The position numbers and the translations under genes are program-made. From the NCBI RefSeq assembly GCF_045689235.1, contig NZ_CP136864.1, positions 248,001-312,000 of the forward strand: 64,000 bases of DNA, in the 5' to 3' direction. Positions 52,138 to 61,177 of this stretch are shown here, piece by piece. The DNA comes from Congregibacter variabilis (GTDB taxonomy: Bacteria; Pseudomonadota; Gammaproteobacteria; Pseudomonadales; Halieaceae). The first letter of the stretch is position 1, and each line of letters opens with the position of its first letter. The notes beneath the pieces are model-generated. The model was not told where the DNA came from, made no database searches, and saw only the letters and a list, made by a program, of their open reading frames with translations.

Positions 52138-53144
52138 GAGAACACCAGCCGGGCTTGGTAACGCCGCAGCAGAACAAGAAAGTAGGGTACGCCAAGTAGT
52201 GCTGTAACAATCCCCAGAGGAATCTCGCCAGGTGCCAGTAAAATGCGCGATAGTAAGTCCGCAAGCACGAGAACCAGAGCGCCCAGCAAGGTACAGCGCG
52301 GTAGCAATGCGTGATGCTCAGGGCCAGAATACAGGCGAACCATATGCGGAACCACAAGCCCAACGAAGGCAATGGCTCCCGCAAGGGCCACACTGACCCC
52401 CATGCCGGCAGCAATGAGAGCTGTCAGTAGGGCTTTGCTTGTACCACTGCGGTAGCCCAGATGGCCCGCTTCAGCCTCGCCCAGCAACAGTGCATTGAGC
52501 ACATTGCGAAGCGGCATTGATGCCATTACCAGTATCCCCAGTGCGGTGCTGGCTATCATCAGAGTTTGGTAATTGGCTCCCGCCAGTGATCCTAGTCGCC
52601 ACAGGGCAACGCGCCTCAGGGTGCTGTTGTCGATACTCATCTCCAGGACATTCACGAGTGCTCCTGCAAGGGCAGTGATAGCAACGCCTGCCAGCAGCAA
52701 GGTTGACACTGAGGTCCCTTGTGCAGTGCGCGCGATCTGATAAACAAGCCAGGTCGCTAGCAGTCCGCCGACAAAGGCCCCCAAAGACACGTAGATATCG
52801 CCACTGAGGCCTGCACCTATGCCCAGCGCAAGAATCAGTGCGCCGCCAAGAGAGGCACCGCCGGTAACCCCTATTAGCGAGGGGTCGGCGAGAGGATTGC
52901 GAAACATACCCTGGGATAGGGCGCCGGTGAGGGCCAGCAATCCGCCAATGCTGGCCGCCTGCAGTACCCTGGGTAATCGCAATTGAAGCAACACCGTGCG
53001 GTGCAGCGCGTCACCATCACCGCTCAACACAGCAATAAGTTCCTTAGGGGCCAGAGGCACCGCGCCCAGTGAAAGCGCGGCGCAGATGGCCACCACTAAC
53101 AGCACCGTCAGCGACGCGGGAGTACCCAGTCCTCTAAAGGACAC
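52134..53144 (-). CDS. btuC: Cobalamin ABC transporter permease
   Basis: 336 residues, FecCD/BtuC family with about ten helices. LRLPRVLQAASIGGLLALTG, FRNPLADPSLIGVTGGASLG and IAFVGLVVPHMVRLYSGPEH are family signatures; the last forms the coupling region to BtuD. The next gene upstream ends 2 bp away. Confidence 0.92.
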   Translation of the reverse strand: MSFRGLGTPASLTVLLVVAICAALSLGAVPLAPKELIAVLSGDGDALHRTVLLQLRLPRVLQAASIGGLLALTGALSQGMFRNPLADPSLIGVTGGASLGGALILALGIGAGLSGDIYVSLGAFVGGLLATWLVYQIARTAQGTSVSTLLLAGVAITALAGALVNVLEMSIDNSTLRRVALWRLGSLAGANYQTLMIASTALGILVMASMPLRNVLNALLLGEAEAGHLGYRSGTSKALLTALIAAGMGVSVALAGAIAFVGLVVPHMVRLYSGPEHHALLPRCTLLGALVLVLADLLSRILLAPGEIPLGIVTALLGVPYFLVLLRRYQARLVFS

Positions 53145-53146
53145 GC

Positions 53147-53758
53147 TCAGTAGTCAACGCCGCGACGAGCTTTGATGCCCGCGTTGTAGGCGTGTTTGAC
53201 GTCTTTGACTTCCGACACGGTGTCCATGACGTCCCTGAGACGCGAGCCGCCACCACGGCCGGTAACTACCACGCTTTGTTCGGGGGGGCGGTTTTGGATG
53301 GCTTCGATGACTTCATCTTCGCTGAGATAATCGAAGGAAAGCATATAAGTCAGTTCGTCCAGGACTACCAGATCAAAGCTTGGGTCTTTGAGCATGGGTA
53401 AGGCCTGATCCCAGGTTGCTCGGGCGGCCGCCATATCCGCGCTGCGGTCCTGAGTGTCCCAGGTAAAGCCGGTACCCATTTGATAAAATGCCACATCTGG
53501 GCAGCGATCGCGCAGATAGATTTCTTCGCCGGATAGCTGCTGCCCCTTGATGAACTGAACGACGCCGACCTTGTGGCCATAGCCCAGGGCGCGCATGATC
53601 ATTCCAAACGCAGAGCTGGTTTTTCCTTTACCGTTGCCGGTGAGGAGAATCGCTACGCCTTGCTCCAGATCTGCCGCGGCAATAGACGCATCGACAGACT
53701 CCTTTTGCTTCTCCATAGCCGCCTTGTGACGGGCATCTTTTTTCGCATCAGAACTCAT
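53147..53758 (-). CDS. cobO: Cob(I)yrinic acid a,c-diamide adenosyltransferase
   Basis: 203 residues from ATG 53758, preferred to 53773 because AGGAG precedes it by 8 nt. CobA/CobO fold: P-loop LLTGNGKGKTSSAFGMIMRA, then VGVVQFIKGQQ, LDELTYMLSFDYL and VVVTGRGG. It adenosylates corrinoids, converting imported B12 to the coenzyme form. The start lies 11 bp inside btuB, so it is coupled to the receptor gene. Confidence 0.93.
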   Translation of the reverse strand: MSSDAKKDARHKAAMEKQKESVDASIAAADLEQGVAILLTGNGKGKTSSAFGMIMRALGYGHKVGVVQFIKGQQLSGEEIYLRDRCPDVAFYQMGTGFTWDTQDRSADMAAARATWDQALPMLKDPSFDLVVLDELTYMLSFDYLSEDEVIEAIQNRPPEQSVVVTGRGGGSRLRDVMDTVSEVKDVKHAYNAGIKARRGVDY

Positions 53759-55637
53759 AACGGACTCCTGCATACGCCGCTTGACCCGCGGTGTTGTAGC
53801 TTGGAATTTCCATGTAATCCTCGTCCAGAGCGTTCTCGAGCCGACCGTAGACGGTCAATCCGGTAACAAGCTCGTAGCTCGCATTTACATCCATCAGTAC
53901 GTAATCATCTAACTCAGCGCCGGAGGTGTCCACTGAGCTTGCCGAGGAGCGCAGATTAACACCGAGTCTTAGTCGACCCTCGGGATTCTGGTAGGCGATA
54001 CCCAGGTTTGCTAGGTGCTCGGGTCTAAAGGCTCGTTGTTGGCCATCGGGCGCCGTTGTTTCGTTCCAGGTGTAATTGCCATTTATACGAAAGCCCATAG
54101 CAAGAGGTAAGTCTGCGATCAGCTCTATGCCCTGAGAGTCAGAGCGGCCCGACTGTTGTACATAGCCCGAAAAGCTAACGACGTCGAAGGTGATCAGGTC
54201 GTCAATTTCCTGATCAAACCAGGTGACTTCGAGATAGGAGCCGTTGGGTGATGCCCAGGCCACACCCAGATCATAACCACCGCTGGTCTCTTCTTGTAGT
54301 ACTGTGTTTGATGCAGGAGGTGCTGCAAAGGGACCGTTGTTGTAGCTGATTTCGTAAAGACTGGGGGCGCGAAAACCTGTGCCGTAGGCACCTTTCAGTT
54401 TTAGTTCTCCTGCGGCCAGGTCAGTAACCCAGGCGCCGCTCAAGCGATAGCTCAGGTAGTCGCCAAAGTCGTCATTGTCATCGTGTCGTGCGCCAGCGGT
54501 AATGGTGAGCGAATCACTGAGTCGACCTTGATACTCGCCGTATATACCTGTCTGACTTCGGGAGCGATCAAAGCTGCCGTCGTCGATGGACTCTTCTTCG
54601 CGATCCACGCCGTACACCAGAGACATTTTCTCTGATTGACGCCACTGCCCAATGTAACTCAGTCGTTCCAACCCGCCTTCAGCGCTAAAGAACGCTGAGT
54701 TTTCGGCGAAAAACTCTCGCTCGGTGACATTGTCGCTGTAGGCTAGCTCATGAGAGAAGCGCCCTTGGGTGAGTTCCGCTGATACTCGCCAGCTGTCCTG
54801 GGCAAAACTATCTTCGCAATCATTGCTTGGTGAAAACGAAGCGTTAAAGCACCCATCAAAGGCATTTTCACCTTCGACCTGCCGGGCAACGGCTTCCAAT
54901 CGCAGGCTGTCGTTTAGATCCCAGCCGGCGCGGGCGTGGATGGTTTGATTATCGTAACCATCATCGTCAACACGGTCTGTGTCTGTGTCTCGAGCATTGA
55001 ACCCATCGGTGGACATATCCGCGCCACTGATCAAAAAGTCGACGCTGTCAAAGCTGCCGCCAATGCGTCCACTCAGTTGCTGGGTGTTGTAGCGGCCTTG
55101 TTCCGCGGTGACACCGCCACCCAAACCCTCGCTGGGTGAGTTGGTGCGAATGTTGATGACACCGCCGGCGTCTGCGCCGTAGCTCAAACCTTGGGGGCCT
55201 CGGAGTATTTCCACTCGAGAGATGCCCGTAGTCAGTAACTGCTCGAGACGGGGGCTCACTTGGGGACTAGAGGTATCGCTAATATCGATCCCATCGATAA
55301 TAACCATGGTTCGATAGCCTTCTTCGCCGCGAACGCGCAGGCTGGTTGCTTTCCCGGGTCCGCCGTTGTTCGTCGCGGCGATCGATGGCTGGGTGCGAAG
55401 GAGGTCGGGGAGAGAAAGGAAGCCGCGTTGGACAATCTCGTCCTGAGTTAGCACCGTCACAGATGTGCCCACGTCGCGTAGCGGCATCTCCACCCGGGAT
55501 GAGCTCACGACGGTTTCCTCTAAAACACTTTGGGCAGCAAGCTGCGCAGTGGGTGTCAGCAGCCCGCAAGCGAGCGCTGTTCTAATTGCCAGGGGCAGGT
55601 ATCGCCGTTGCGTGGCGAGTTCTTTGCTATCAAACAT
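53748..55637 (-). CDS. btuB: TonB-dependent vitamin B12 receptor
   Basis: 629 residues. Signal peptide at about 1-34, TonB box-like SVLEETVVSSSRVEMPLRDV, plug domain (about 45-150; LLRTQPSIAATNNGGPGKAT, RILRGPQGLSYGADAGGVIN), then a 22-strand barrel ending in AGVRYEF with a C-terminal Phe. BtuB-like short barrel. Takes cobalamin across the outer membrane. The riboswitch upstream supports the B12 assignment. First gene of the operon. Confidence 0.92.
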   Translation of the reverse strand: MFDSKELATQRRYLPLAIRTALACGLLTPTAQLAAQSVLEETVVSSSRVEMPLRDVGTSVTVLTQDEIVQRGFLSLPDLLRTQPSIAATNNGGPGKATSLRVRGEEGYRTMVIIDGIDISDTSSPQVSPRLEQLLTTGISRVEILRGPQGLSYGADAGGVINIRTNSPSEGLGGGVTAEQGRYNTQQLSGRIGGSFDSVDFLISGADMSTDGFNARDTDTDRVDDDGYDNQTIHARAGWDLNDSLRLEAVARQVEGENAFDGCFNASFSPSNDCEDSFAQDSWRVSAELTQGRFSHELAYSDNVTEREFFAENSAFFSAEGGLERLSYIGQWRQSEKMSLVYGVDREEESIDDGSFDRSRSQTGIYGEYQGRLSDSLTITAGARHDDNDDFGDYLSYRLSGAWVTDLAAGELKLKGAYGTGFRAPSLYEISYNNGPFAAPPASNTVLQEETSGGYDLGVAWASPNGSYLEVTWFDQEIDDLITFDVVSFSGYVQQSGRSDSQGIELIADLPLAMGFRINGNYTWNETTAPDGQQRAFRPEHLANLGIAYQNPEGRLRLGVNLRSSASSVDTSGAELDDYVLMDVNASYELVTGLTVYGRLENALDEDYMEIPSYNTAGQAAYAGVRYEF

Positions 55638-55776
55638 CTAATTTTCCTCAATTGCCATAGGGCGATTGAGGGAGGGGATCAAGGGAACAAAACACTGCCT
55701 GCGCTGTGCATACTCATGCGAGGACTGCATTTAGCGACCTTTCGTGAAGCCCTCCGCTCCATCGGGTGCTATTGCC

Positions 55777-55905
55777 AAGGCAGGTATCGGGCTCGCAGTG
55801 TTTGCACACTACCTACCGTTGCGGGGGCAGCGCAGGAATGAGTCGTTCAGGAGCCTGAGCTCGCGATGACAGTGGACCTGCTTCCCTTTTAACCTGACCC
55901 AACGC
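55777..55905 (-). promoter_or_regulatory. Cobalamin riboswitch upstream of btuB
   Basis: On the minus strand: AAAAGGGAAGCAGGTCCACT, then CCTGCGCTGCCCCCGCAACG, GTA, a hairpin, and GAGCCCGATACCTGCC. GGGAA, the CTGCCCCCGCAACGGTA B12 box and the closing ACCTGCC are in the right order. It lies about 140 nt before the btuB start and should repress the operon when adenosylcobalamin is plentiful. Confidence 0.93.
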
Positions 55906-55916
55906 TGTGGCGTTGG

Positions 55917-55951
55917 CAGGCACCTAAGGCGGGATGGAGAGTAGGTGCCTG
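55917..55951. repeat. Inverted repeat between DUF501 gene and riboswitch
   Basis: CAGGCACCTA and TAGGTGCCTG, 10 bp perfect with a 15-nt loop, no T-run. It could belong to the leader fold or be an operator. Confidence 0.5.
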
Positions 55952-56055
55952 TCCCGATCTTGTCAAACAGTCTACTGGGCTTGGAGCTCGCTCCAAGCAC
56001 TACAAGGATCCGTCCCGCGATGACATGAGACACCGAGAACAGGTATTGTTGCGCT

Positions 56056-56577
56056 ATGACTGGCAGTGCACAGAATGTTTCCCTGAACGAGGCTATGCTT
56101 CATCGCGTCGAGTCACGTCTTGGTCGCCGCCCCCGGGGCTTGAGACAGGTAATGGTTCTGGATGATGCGGGCCAACCTTCTGTCATTCGCGTTGCATCGG
56201 TTGTGGAAGAAAAGCCCTTTCCTACACTCTTTTGGTTGATAGATCCGGCGCTTAATCTTCGTATCGATCGTGAAGAAGCTTCCGGTAGGATCCATGCATT
56301 CCAGACTCGTATTAATGATTCACCAGAGTTACAGCAAGCCATGGAGCATGATCATCAACGTCACATCGAATTGAGAGAGTCGTATCTGGCAAGCGGCGAG
56401 CGAGAGCTACTCGAAAGTCGTGGACAGTGGAGTGCTTTGGCGCATCGGGGAATTGGCGGAATCGCTGATTTTACGCGTATTCGTTGTTTGCATACCTGGT
56501 ATGCCGCTCACCTGGTAGAGCCCAATACCGTGGGCCAGATGCTGGATGAGCATTGGGCTAGCTGTGAGGAGCCCTGA
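56056..56577 (+). CDS. DUF501-family protein
   Basis: 173 residues. ESRLGRRPRGLRQVMVLDDA, PSVIRVASVVEEKPFPTLFW and LIDPALNLRIDREEASGRIH are the conserved opening of DUF501; CLHTWYAAHLVEPNTVGQML ends it. Such genes are common near cell-division and enolase loci in other bacteria, but the biochemical role is unknown. Divergent from the B12 operon. Confidence 0.85.
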   Translation: MTGSAQNVSLNEAMLHRVESRLGRRPRGLRQVMVLDDAGQPSVIRVASVVEEKPFPTLFWLIDPALNLRIDREEASGRIHAFQTRINDSPELQQAMEHDHQRHIELRESYLASGERELLESRGQWSALAHRGIGGIADFTRIRCLHTWYAAHLVEPNTVGQMLDEHWASCEEP

Positions 56578-56648
56578 TTTACGGACCGAACTTCGCTTAA
56601 AGTTCTCCGTTTGAAGAACCGTGTGGCGAATGTGTACGTAAGGTAAGC

Positions 56649-57242
56649 ATGTCACGCAATCCGCATAAAAATCCGAATCCCCAGGGCAAAGGCCTCGTTC
56701 CGGTTCTTGCACACTGGGGTGAAACACGACCCTCCACCATCAATGCAAAAGCACCTGCGGAGTTATTGTTTGACTGGTTTGCTTCGGTGCTGGTGCTGTC
56801 TGCGAAGTTTCAGTTCAAGCCGGCGGTGGGGAGCATTTATTACCTTTACACCCGCGGGGGTGATTGGCAGTTGTCCCTGGTTGGTCCCGGCGAGTGGGGC
56901 GATCGGGATGTGGGAGACTGTCTGGGAACCTGTGAGTTACGTCAGGACATGACCTGGTCCATAGCGGCAGATGAAGGCATGGCAGAAAAACCCAAGCTGC
57001 AGGAATCGCTGGCAGAACTTGTTGATGCCTTTATGACCAGTTTGCAAAGCGACGACGCGCTTGATGATCACTTACCGGGTTATCGACGCGAACTCCCTTA
57101 CTATCAGCGAATGCTCGCCACTGGCCTCGGCGCATCACTTCGGGGTTCGGCGACTGCGGCACAGAGCCTGCAATCGCCTTTAAGAGTGCTTCTTGAGAGT
57201 GCTGGTGCCGAATTTTCTCAGCGTCTTCTGAGTCAGGATTAG
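56649..57242 (+). CDS. DUF2452-family protein
   Basis: 197 residues. NPHKNPNPQGKGLVPVLAHW is the family's NPNPQGKG motif; FQFKPAVGSIYYLYTRGGDW and LSLVGPGEWGDRDVGDCLGT follow. Soluble, unknown function. Confidence 0.83.
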   Translation: MSRNPHKNPNPQGKGLVPVLAHWGETRPSTINAKAPAELLFDWFASVLVLSAKFQFKPAVGSIYYLYTRGGDWQLSLVGPGEWGDRDVGDCLGTCELRQDMTWSIAADEGMAEKPKLQESLAELVDAFMTSLQSDDALDDHLPGYRRELPYYQRMLATGLGASLRGSATAAQSLQSPLRVLLESAGAEFSQRLLSQD

Positions 57243-57298
57243 CTAAGATAAAAGCTGCTAATCTTGGCATTCATTGATTGCAGTCGGTTAAACCAGTC

Positions 57299-58510
57299 AT
57301 GTCGATGTTTTCTAGTAATACCGTTGCGGCGAAGGCACTACTGGTGCTGTTTTTTGTTCTACCCGTGCAAGGACAGGATCTCCCTGAGGGAGACGGCAAA
57401 GATCTGGTCTCCAAGCTTTGTGTGAGTTGCCACAGCATTTCCCGAATCGTGAACTCTGCGGGTTTTGATAGTGCTGAACAGTGGCGCATGTTGATCAACA
57501 GCATGATTGAGTTAGCCGATCCTCAGGCAGAGACTATTTCGCAGTATTTGGCTGCGAACTTTCCTGCGAAGCAAGAGCGCAAGCCGACGCTGATTTCAGG
57601 GCCTGTCAAAATCACCATCGAAGAGTGGATCGCGCCGACGTTGGGTCAGCGATCTCGAGATCCTGTTGAGGCGACAGACGGTAGTATCTGGTGGACTGGC
57701 ATGTGGGCAAGTCTTGTTGGCCGTCTTGATCCTCAAACTGGAGCGATGCAGGAGTTTCACTTGCCGCCCGCAGCACGCCCTCACAGTATTGTTCCCAATG
57801 CAGACGGCTCTATCTGGTACACCGGGAACGGCAATGCAACGATCGGGAGGCTTGATCCTGCTACTGGTCTTATTGCTGAGTACCCCACCGAAGCAATTGA
57901 TCCTCATACAGCGGCTTTTCACCCCAATGGCATGCTCTACTTTACGGCGCAGCAGGCGGGCATGTTGGGTCGACTAAACCCACAGACGGGCGAACTTACA
58001 GAAGTTAAGACCCGAGCGCGTCCCTACGGCATCAAGGTGGGGCCAGCTGGGCGGTTGTGGATTGCCCACAACGGTACTAATGCGATCGGCGCAATGGATC
58101 CTGTCAGTATGGAAATCGAGTTTTTCGAGATCCCGGATGAAAAGACGCGCATTCGTCGACTGGATATCGCGAGCGATGGGCGAGTCTGGTACGTCAATTC
58201 AACGCTGGGACGGATCGGCGTTCTCGATCCAAGTACAGGGCGGACCAGGGAGTGGCCGTCACCCAGTGGTCCCAGGTCTCATCCCTATGCTATTGCCGTT
58301 ATCGATGATGTGATCTGGTACAACGAGTCGGGTATGCGTCCGGATGCACTGGTGCGTTTTGATCCTGCTAGTGAGCATTTTCAGAGCTGGGCTATACCTT
58401 CGGGTGTGGGTATCGTGCGGCACGTGTGGGTGACGCACAAAGGAGAGCTACTTATTCACCAAAGCAGTAGTAATCGAGTAGGGCGCGTGACTATTCATAG
58501 TTCAGACTGA
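57299..58510 (+). CDS. Exported cytochrome c / Vgb-type beta-propeller fusion
   Basis: 403 residues from ATG 57299 (57305 and TTG 57278 are alternatives). Signal peptide (AAKALLVLFFVLPVQG), then a small haem domain with LCVSCHS (CxxCH, about 46-50 of the mature numbering) and a Met in WRMLINSMIE as candidate axial ligand. Residues about 110-400 are a streptogramin-lyase-like propeller with repeats such as GSIWWTGMWASLVGRLDPQT, GSIWYTGNGNATIGRLDPAT, GRLWIAHNGTNAIGAMDP. A periplasmic redox sensor or enzyme is likely; true lyase activity is doubtful in such fusions. Confidence 0.83.
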   Translation: MSMFSSNTVAAKALLVLFFVLPVQGQDLPEGDGKDLVSKLCVSCHSISRIVNSAGFDSAEQWRMLINSMIELADPQAETISQYLAANFPAKQERKPTLISGPVKITIEEWIAPTLGQRSRDPVEATDGSIWWTGMWASLVGRLDPQTGAMQEFHLPPAARPHSIVPNADGSIWYTGNGNATIGRLDPATGLIAEYPTEAIDPHTAAFHPNGMLYFTAQQAGMLGRLNPQTGELTEVKTRARPYGIKVGPAGRLWIAHNGTNAIGAMDPVSMEIEFFEIPDEKTRIRRLDIASDGRVWYVNSTLGRIGVLDPSTGRTREWPSPSGPRSHPYAIAVIDDVIWYNESGMRPDALVRFDPASEHFQSWAIPSGVGIVRHVWVTHKGELLIHQSSSNRVGRVTIHSSD

Positions 58511-58571
58511 GGGTTTTGGGAGACCTGCATTGCAAAAAAGCCTGCTTAGCCCCCGGGGATGACCAAGCACA

Positions 58572-60266
58572 TTACTGGATTGTCGCACTGCGAATGAAAT
58601 CCAGTAGTGGGTAGCTGCTGTGCAGGTATTTGCTGCCCCCAACCTCCAGCGGGCCTTGCTTGCCACCGCGAAGACCGCCTCCAGCGTTCTCGCCGTGCAG
58701 TCCGTATAAGCGATCCACAACGTCCATGCCGGTGATGACTTTGCCAAAGCTGGAAAACCCGCCGGCATCGAGTCTTGAGTTGTCTACGGTGTTGATGAAA
58801 ATCTGCGTGCTTCGGGTGTTTGGCCCCGTCATGGCAAAGGCAATGTTGCCGCGAAGGTTGCTCCCAGTAACAGGGTCATCGTGGATCATTTGGTCTTTCC
58901 ACACAGCATTGATCTCGGGCTCTCCGTGGACACCAAACTGTGCAATGAAGCCCGGCACCACTCGATTGAAATGCACACCGTCGTAGTAGCCGGCACTGAT
59001 CAACTGATAGAAGCGATCAGCGCCCAGTGGGGCTAGGCGTCGCTCCACCGCAATGCTGAACCGGCCCTCGGTAGTGTCAAAGTTCGCGATAAAGCTGTCG
59101 GGTGCCGGGGTGTTCCAGATCGCTGCATCCGGGTTCTTGAGCGCGCTGTAGTCACGACCATCCGGGTCGCTGGTTTCCGTTGCTTCAAGAAAGCGAGCCA
59201 GGTAGGGCCCCCAAATGCTGGGAAGGGAGTGCGTGCCGTGTCCCCGGGTCAGCGGGGAAATATCCAGGGTGACCGCCTCTCCCCGAGGTACTTTTGCTAT
59301 ATGCGATTCCAGCAGCATAAGCTCCGGAGGATTGACCTGATCATCAGCGGAATTGATGGCCAACAAAGGCGCACGAATTTCTGAAAGCCTTGGAGCAGGG
59401 TTGTAGTCCCTGGACGCGTCAAAGGCGTAAATTAGATCGTTCGCATCCATCATCCCACTGTAGCGATCCAGGCTGGCATTGAGCATAGCCTCAGCTGCCA
59501 CTCGCGTAGGTGCAAGCTCCTGATAATGCAGCGGGCTCGATACCATAAAGATTAACGGGTAGAGCGCCTCGCGAAGCCCCGCTGGCTGAGTCTTGTAAAA
59601 ACCGTTTTGGTAATCGGGATCGTTCTTCACAGCATCAATAATCATTTTGCGCAGCATACGGTTGCGTCCAGCGATCTCCACAGGAAGGCTCGCCAGAGGC
59701 ATGAGTGCGTCCATGAACTGTGGATACTCGTACCCCCAAACCCAACTCAGCATGCCTCCCATAGACGTGCCGGTTACAAGCCGAAGGTGATTTACCCCCA
59801 GGTGTTCCGTGAGTAATCGGTACTGCGCGTGCACCATGTCGTTGTAGCTGTACAGGGGGAAGTCGCCCGCCGAGCTTGTGCTGGGTTTGCTGGACTGACC
59901 GTGACCTATAGCATCAGTCAGAACGATGAAGTAGCGTCGGGCATCGAGGATTCCGCCGTTTTCAAACAGTACGCCAGCGAACTTCTCACGCAGAAACCCC
60001 CCGCCGCTGCCGGTGGTGCCGTGCATGATGAGTACAGCGTTAGTCACTTTTCCTTCAGCGTTACGACGGGGTGTTCCCAATGTTCTGTAGTGCTGTGTCA
60101 GTGCTTCAGTGCTACCGTCTTCGTAGCCGAAGTTCGCAATAGTAAAAGAACCTTCAACAGGCTCCAGTGTCTGTGCTGACGTCGCTCCACCCAGACAAAG
60201 GCACAGCGCTGCGATACAGTTCTTGATGAAGCGTTGGGACCAGCAGTTGCTAGGAAGGTGCAGCAT
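58572..60266 (-). CDS. Alpha/beta hydrolase fused to a cyclophilin-type PPIase, exported
   Basis: 564 residues from ATG 60266; the frame is open to 60311. Signal peptide (IKNCIAALCLCLGGATSA). Residues about 30-370 are a homoserine-acetyltransferase-like alpha/beta hydrolase: HGTTGSGGG oxyanion loop, TGTSMGGMLSW with the nucleophile Ser, Asp in NSADDQVNPPE, His in GHGTHSLP. Residues about 395-560 are a cyclophilin: FNRVVPGFIAQFG, STQIFINTVDNSRLD, FSSFGKVITGMDVVDRLYG. It would act in the periplasm. Why an esterase/transferase fold should carry a foldase domain is unclear. Confidence 0.85.
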   Translation of the reverse strand: MLHLPSNCWSQRFIKNCIAALCLCLGGATSAQTLEPVEGSFTIANFGYEDGSTEALTQHYRTLGTPRRNAEGKVTNAVLIMHGTTGSGGGFLREKFAGVLFENGGILDARRYFIVLTDAIGHGQSSKPSTSSAGDFPLYSYNDMVHAQYRLLTEHLGVNHLRLVTGTSMGGMLSWVWGYEYPQFMDALMPLASLPVEIAGRNRMLRKMIIDAVKNDPDYQNGFYKTQPAGLREALYPLIFMVSSPLHYQELAPTRVAAEAMLNASLDRYSGMMDANDLIYAFDASRDYNPAPRLSEIRAPLLAINSADDQVNPPELMLLESHIAKVPRGEAVTLDISPLTRGHGTHSLPSIWGPYLARFLEATETSDPDGRDYSALKNPDAAIWNTPAPDSFIANFDTTEGRFSIAVERRLAPLGADRFYQLISAGYYDGVHFNRVVPGFIAQFGVHGEPEINAVWKDQMIHDDPVTGSNLRGNIAFAMTGPNTRSTQIFINTVDNSRLDAGGFSSFGKVITGMDVVDRLYGLHGENAGGGLRGGKQGPLEVGGSKYLHSSYPLLDFIRSATIQ

Positions 60267-60303
60267 GGGTTTCATTCCCTTTATGCAGTAAGCCAAATGA
60301 AGC

Positions 60304-61173
60304 TTAGCCAAGAAGTAATGTGGGTATTCCCGAGGAACGTAAAAGGTCAGCAGTCTTACTACCGAACAATAGCGTGCGTAAGGGCGAATGGCTAAATGCC
60401 CCCATAATCAGTAGATCGATGGACTCGTCATTAACAGTCTTGGCGATCACTGATTCGGCATCACCGGGTATAAGTTTTTTGCTCACCGTATAGCCTGCAG
60501 CACTCAGGGTTTTCTCTGCCCAGTCCAGTTTCTTGGAGCCGTCAGGGTTTACCTTGCCGGACATGAGTAAAAGAATGGGTAGCCCTCTGAATAATGCACT
60601 GCTGGCGATCATCTCAACGCCACGACGGGTGACCGCGCTGCCGTCAAAGGCAAACATCAGGCGTTGTGGTTCACGAAAGCCTTCGGTCACCGTCAGAATC
60701 GGCTTACTTACTGCCCGGACCACTCGCTCTACATTGCGACCCAGGTCTCTTTGGGTGGTTTCAGCGGACTCGCCACGTCTACCAAGGACCATTAGCTGTA
60801 CGCCGTCCTCTTGCTCCTGAAGCGTTTCTACCAACTCGCCATAGCGTTGACGTGTGTCGACCTCTGGCGCTCCCTGATTGCTGGCGCGTTCGCGAAGCTT
60901 GTTCAAAAACATTCGACCGGCCTCTCGAAGCGCGCGGGTTCTGGCCTCGTCTTCTTCAGTCAGCTTGGTGAGTAGCTGCTCTTGGGCGTCAAAACCAATG
61001 GTGCCGCTGTGATCCTCGCCTGAGGGGGGTGTCTGGTGGGTATCGATGATGTGCATCAGCTCCAAGGGTGCATGGATACGACGCGCTGCCCAGGCCGCAT
61101 AGTCCGTGACATAGTCCGCGAACTGAGACTGGTCGACACAGGCGAGGATTTTTTCCTGATTGTTCACTGCCAT
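60304..61173 (-). CDS. Universal stress protein with two Usp domains
   Basis: 289 residues. Domain 1 at about 8-150 (ILACVDQSQFADYVTDYAAW; VLGRRGESAETTQRDLGRNV), domain 2 at about 155-289 (RLMFAFDGSAVTRRGVEMIA; IDLLIMGAFSHSPLRTLLFG with the GxxS ATP-loop form). Resembles UspE-like tandem proteins. It starts 4 bp after sulP stops, so the two are almost certainly cotranscribed; Usp partners of SulP carriers are seen elsewhere. Confidence 0.9.
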   Translation of the reverse strand: MAVNNQEKILACVDQSQFADYVTDYAAWAARRIHAPLELMHIIDTHQTPPSGEDHSGTIGFDAQEQLLTKLTEEDEARTRALREAGRMFLNKLRERASNQGAPEVDTRQRYGELVETLQEQEDGVQLMVLGRRGESAETTQRDLGRNVERVVRAVSKPILTVTEGFREPQRLMFAFDGSAVTRRGVEMIASSALFRGLPILLLMSGKVNPDGSKKLDWAEKTLSAAGYTVSKKLIPGDAESVIAKTVNDESIDLLIMGAFSHSPLRTLLFGSKTADLLRSSGIPTLLLG

Positions 61174-61177
61174 CGTG

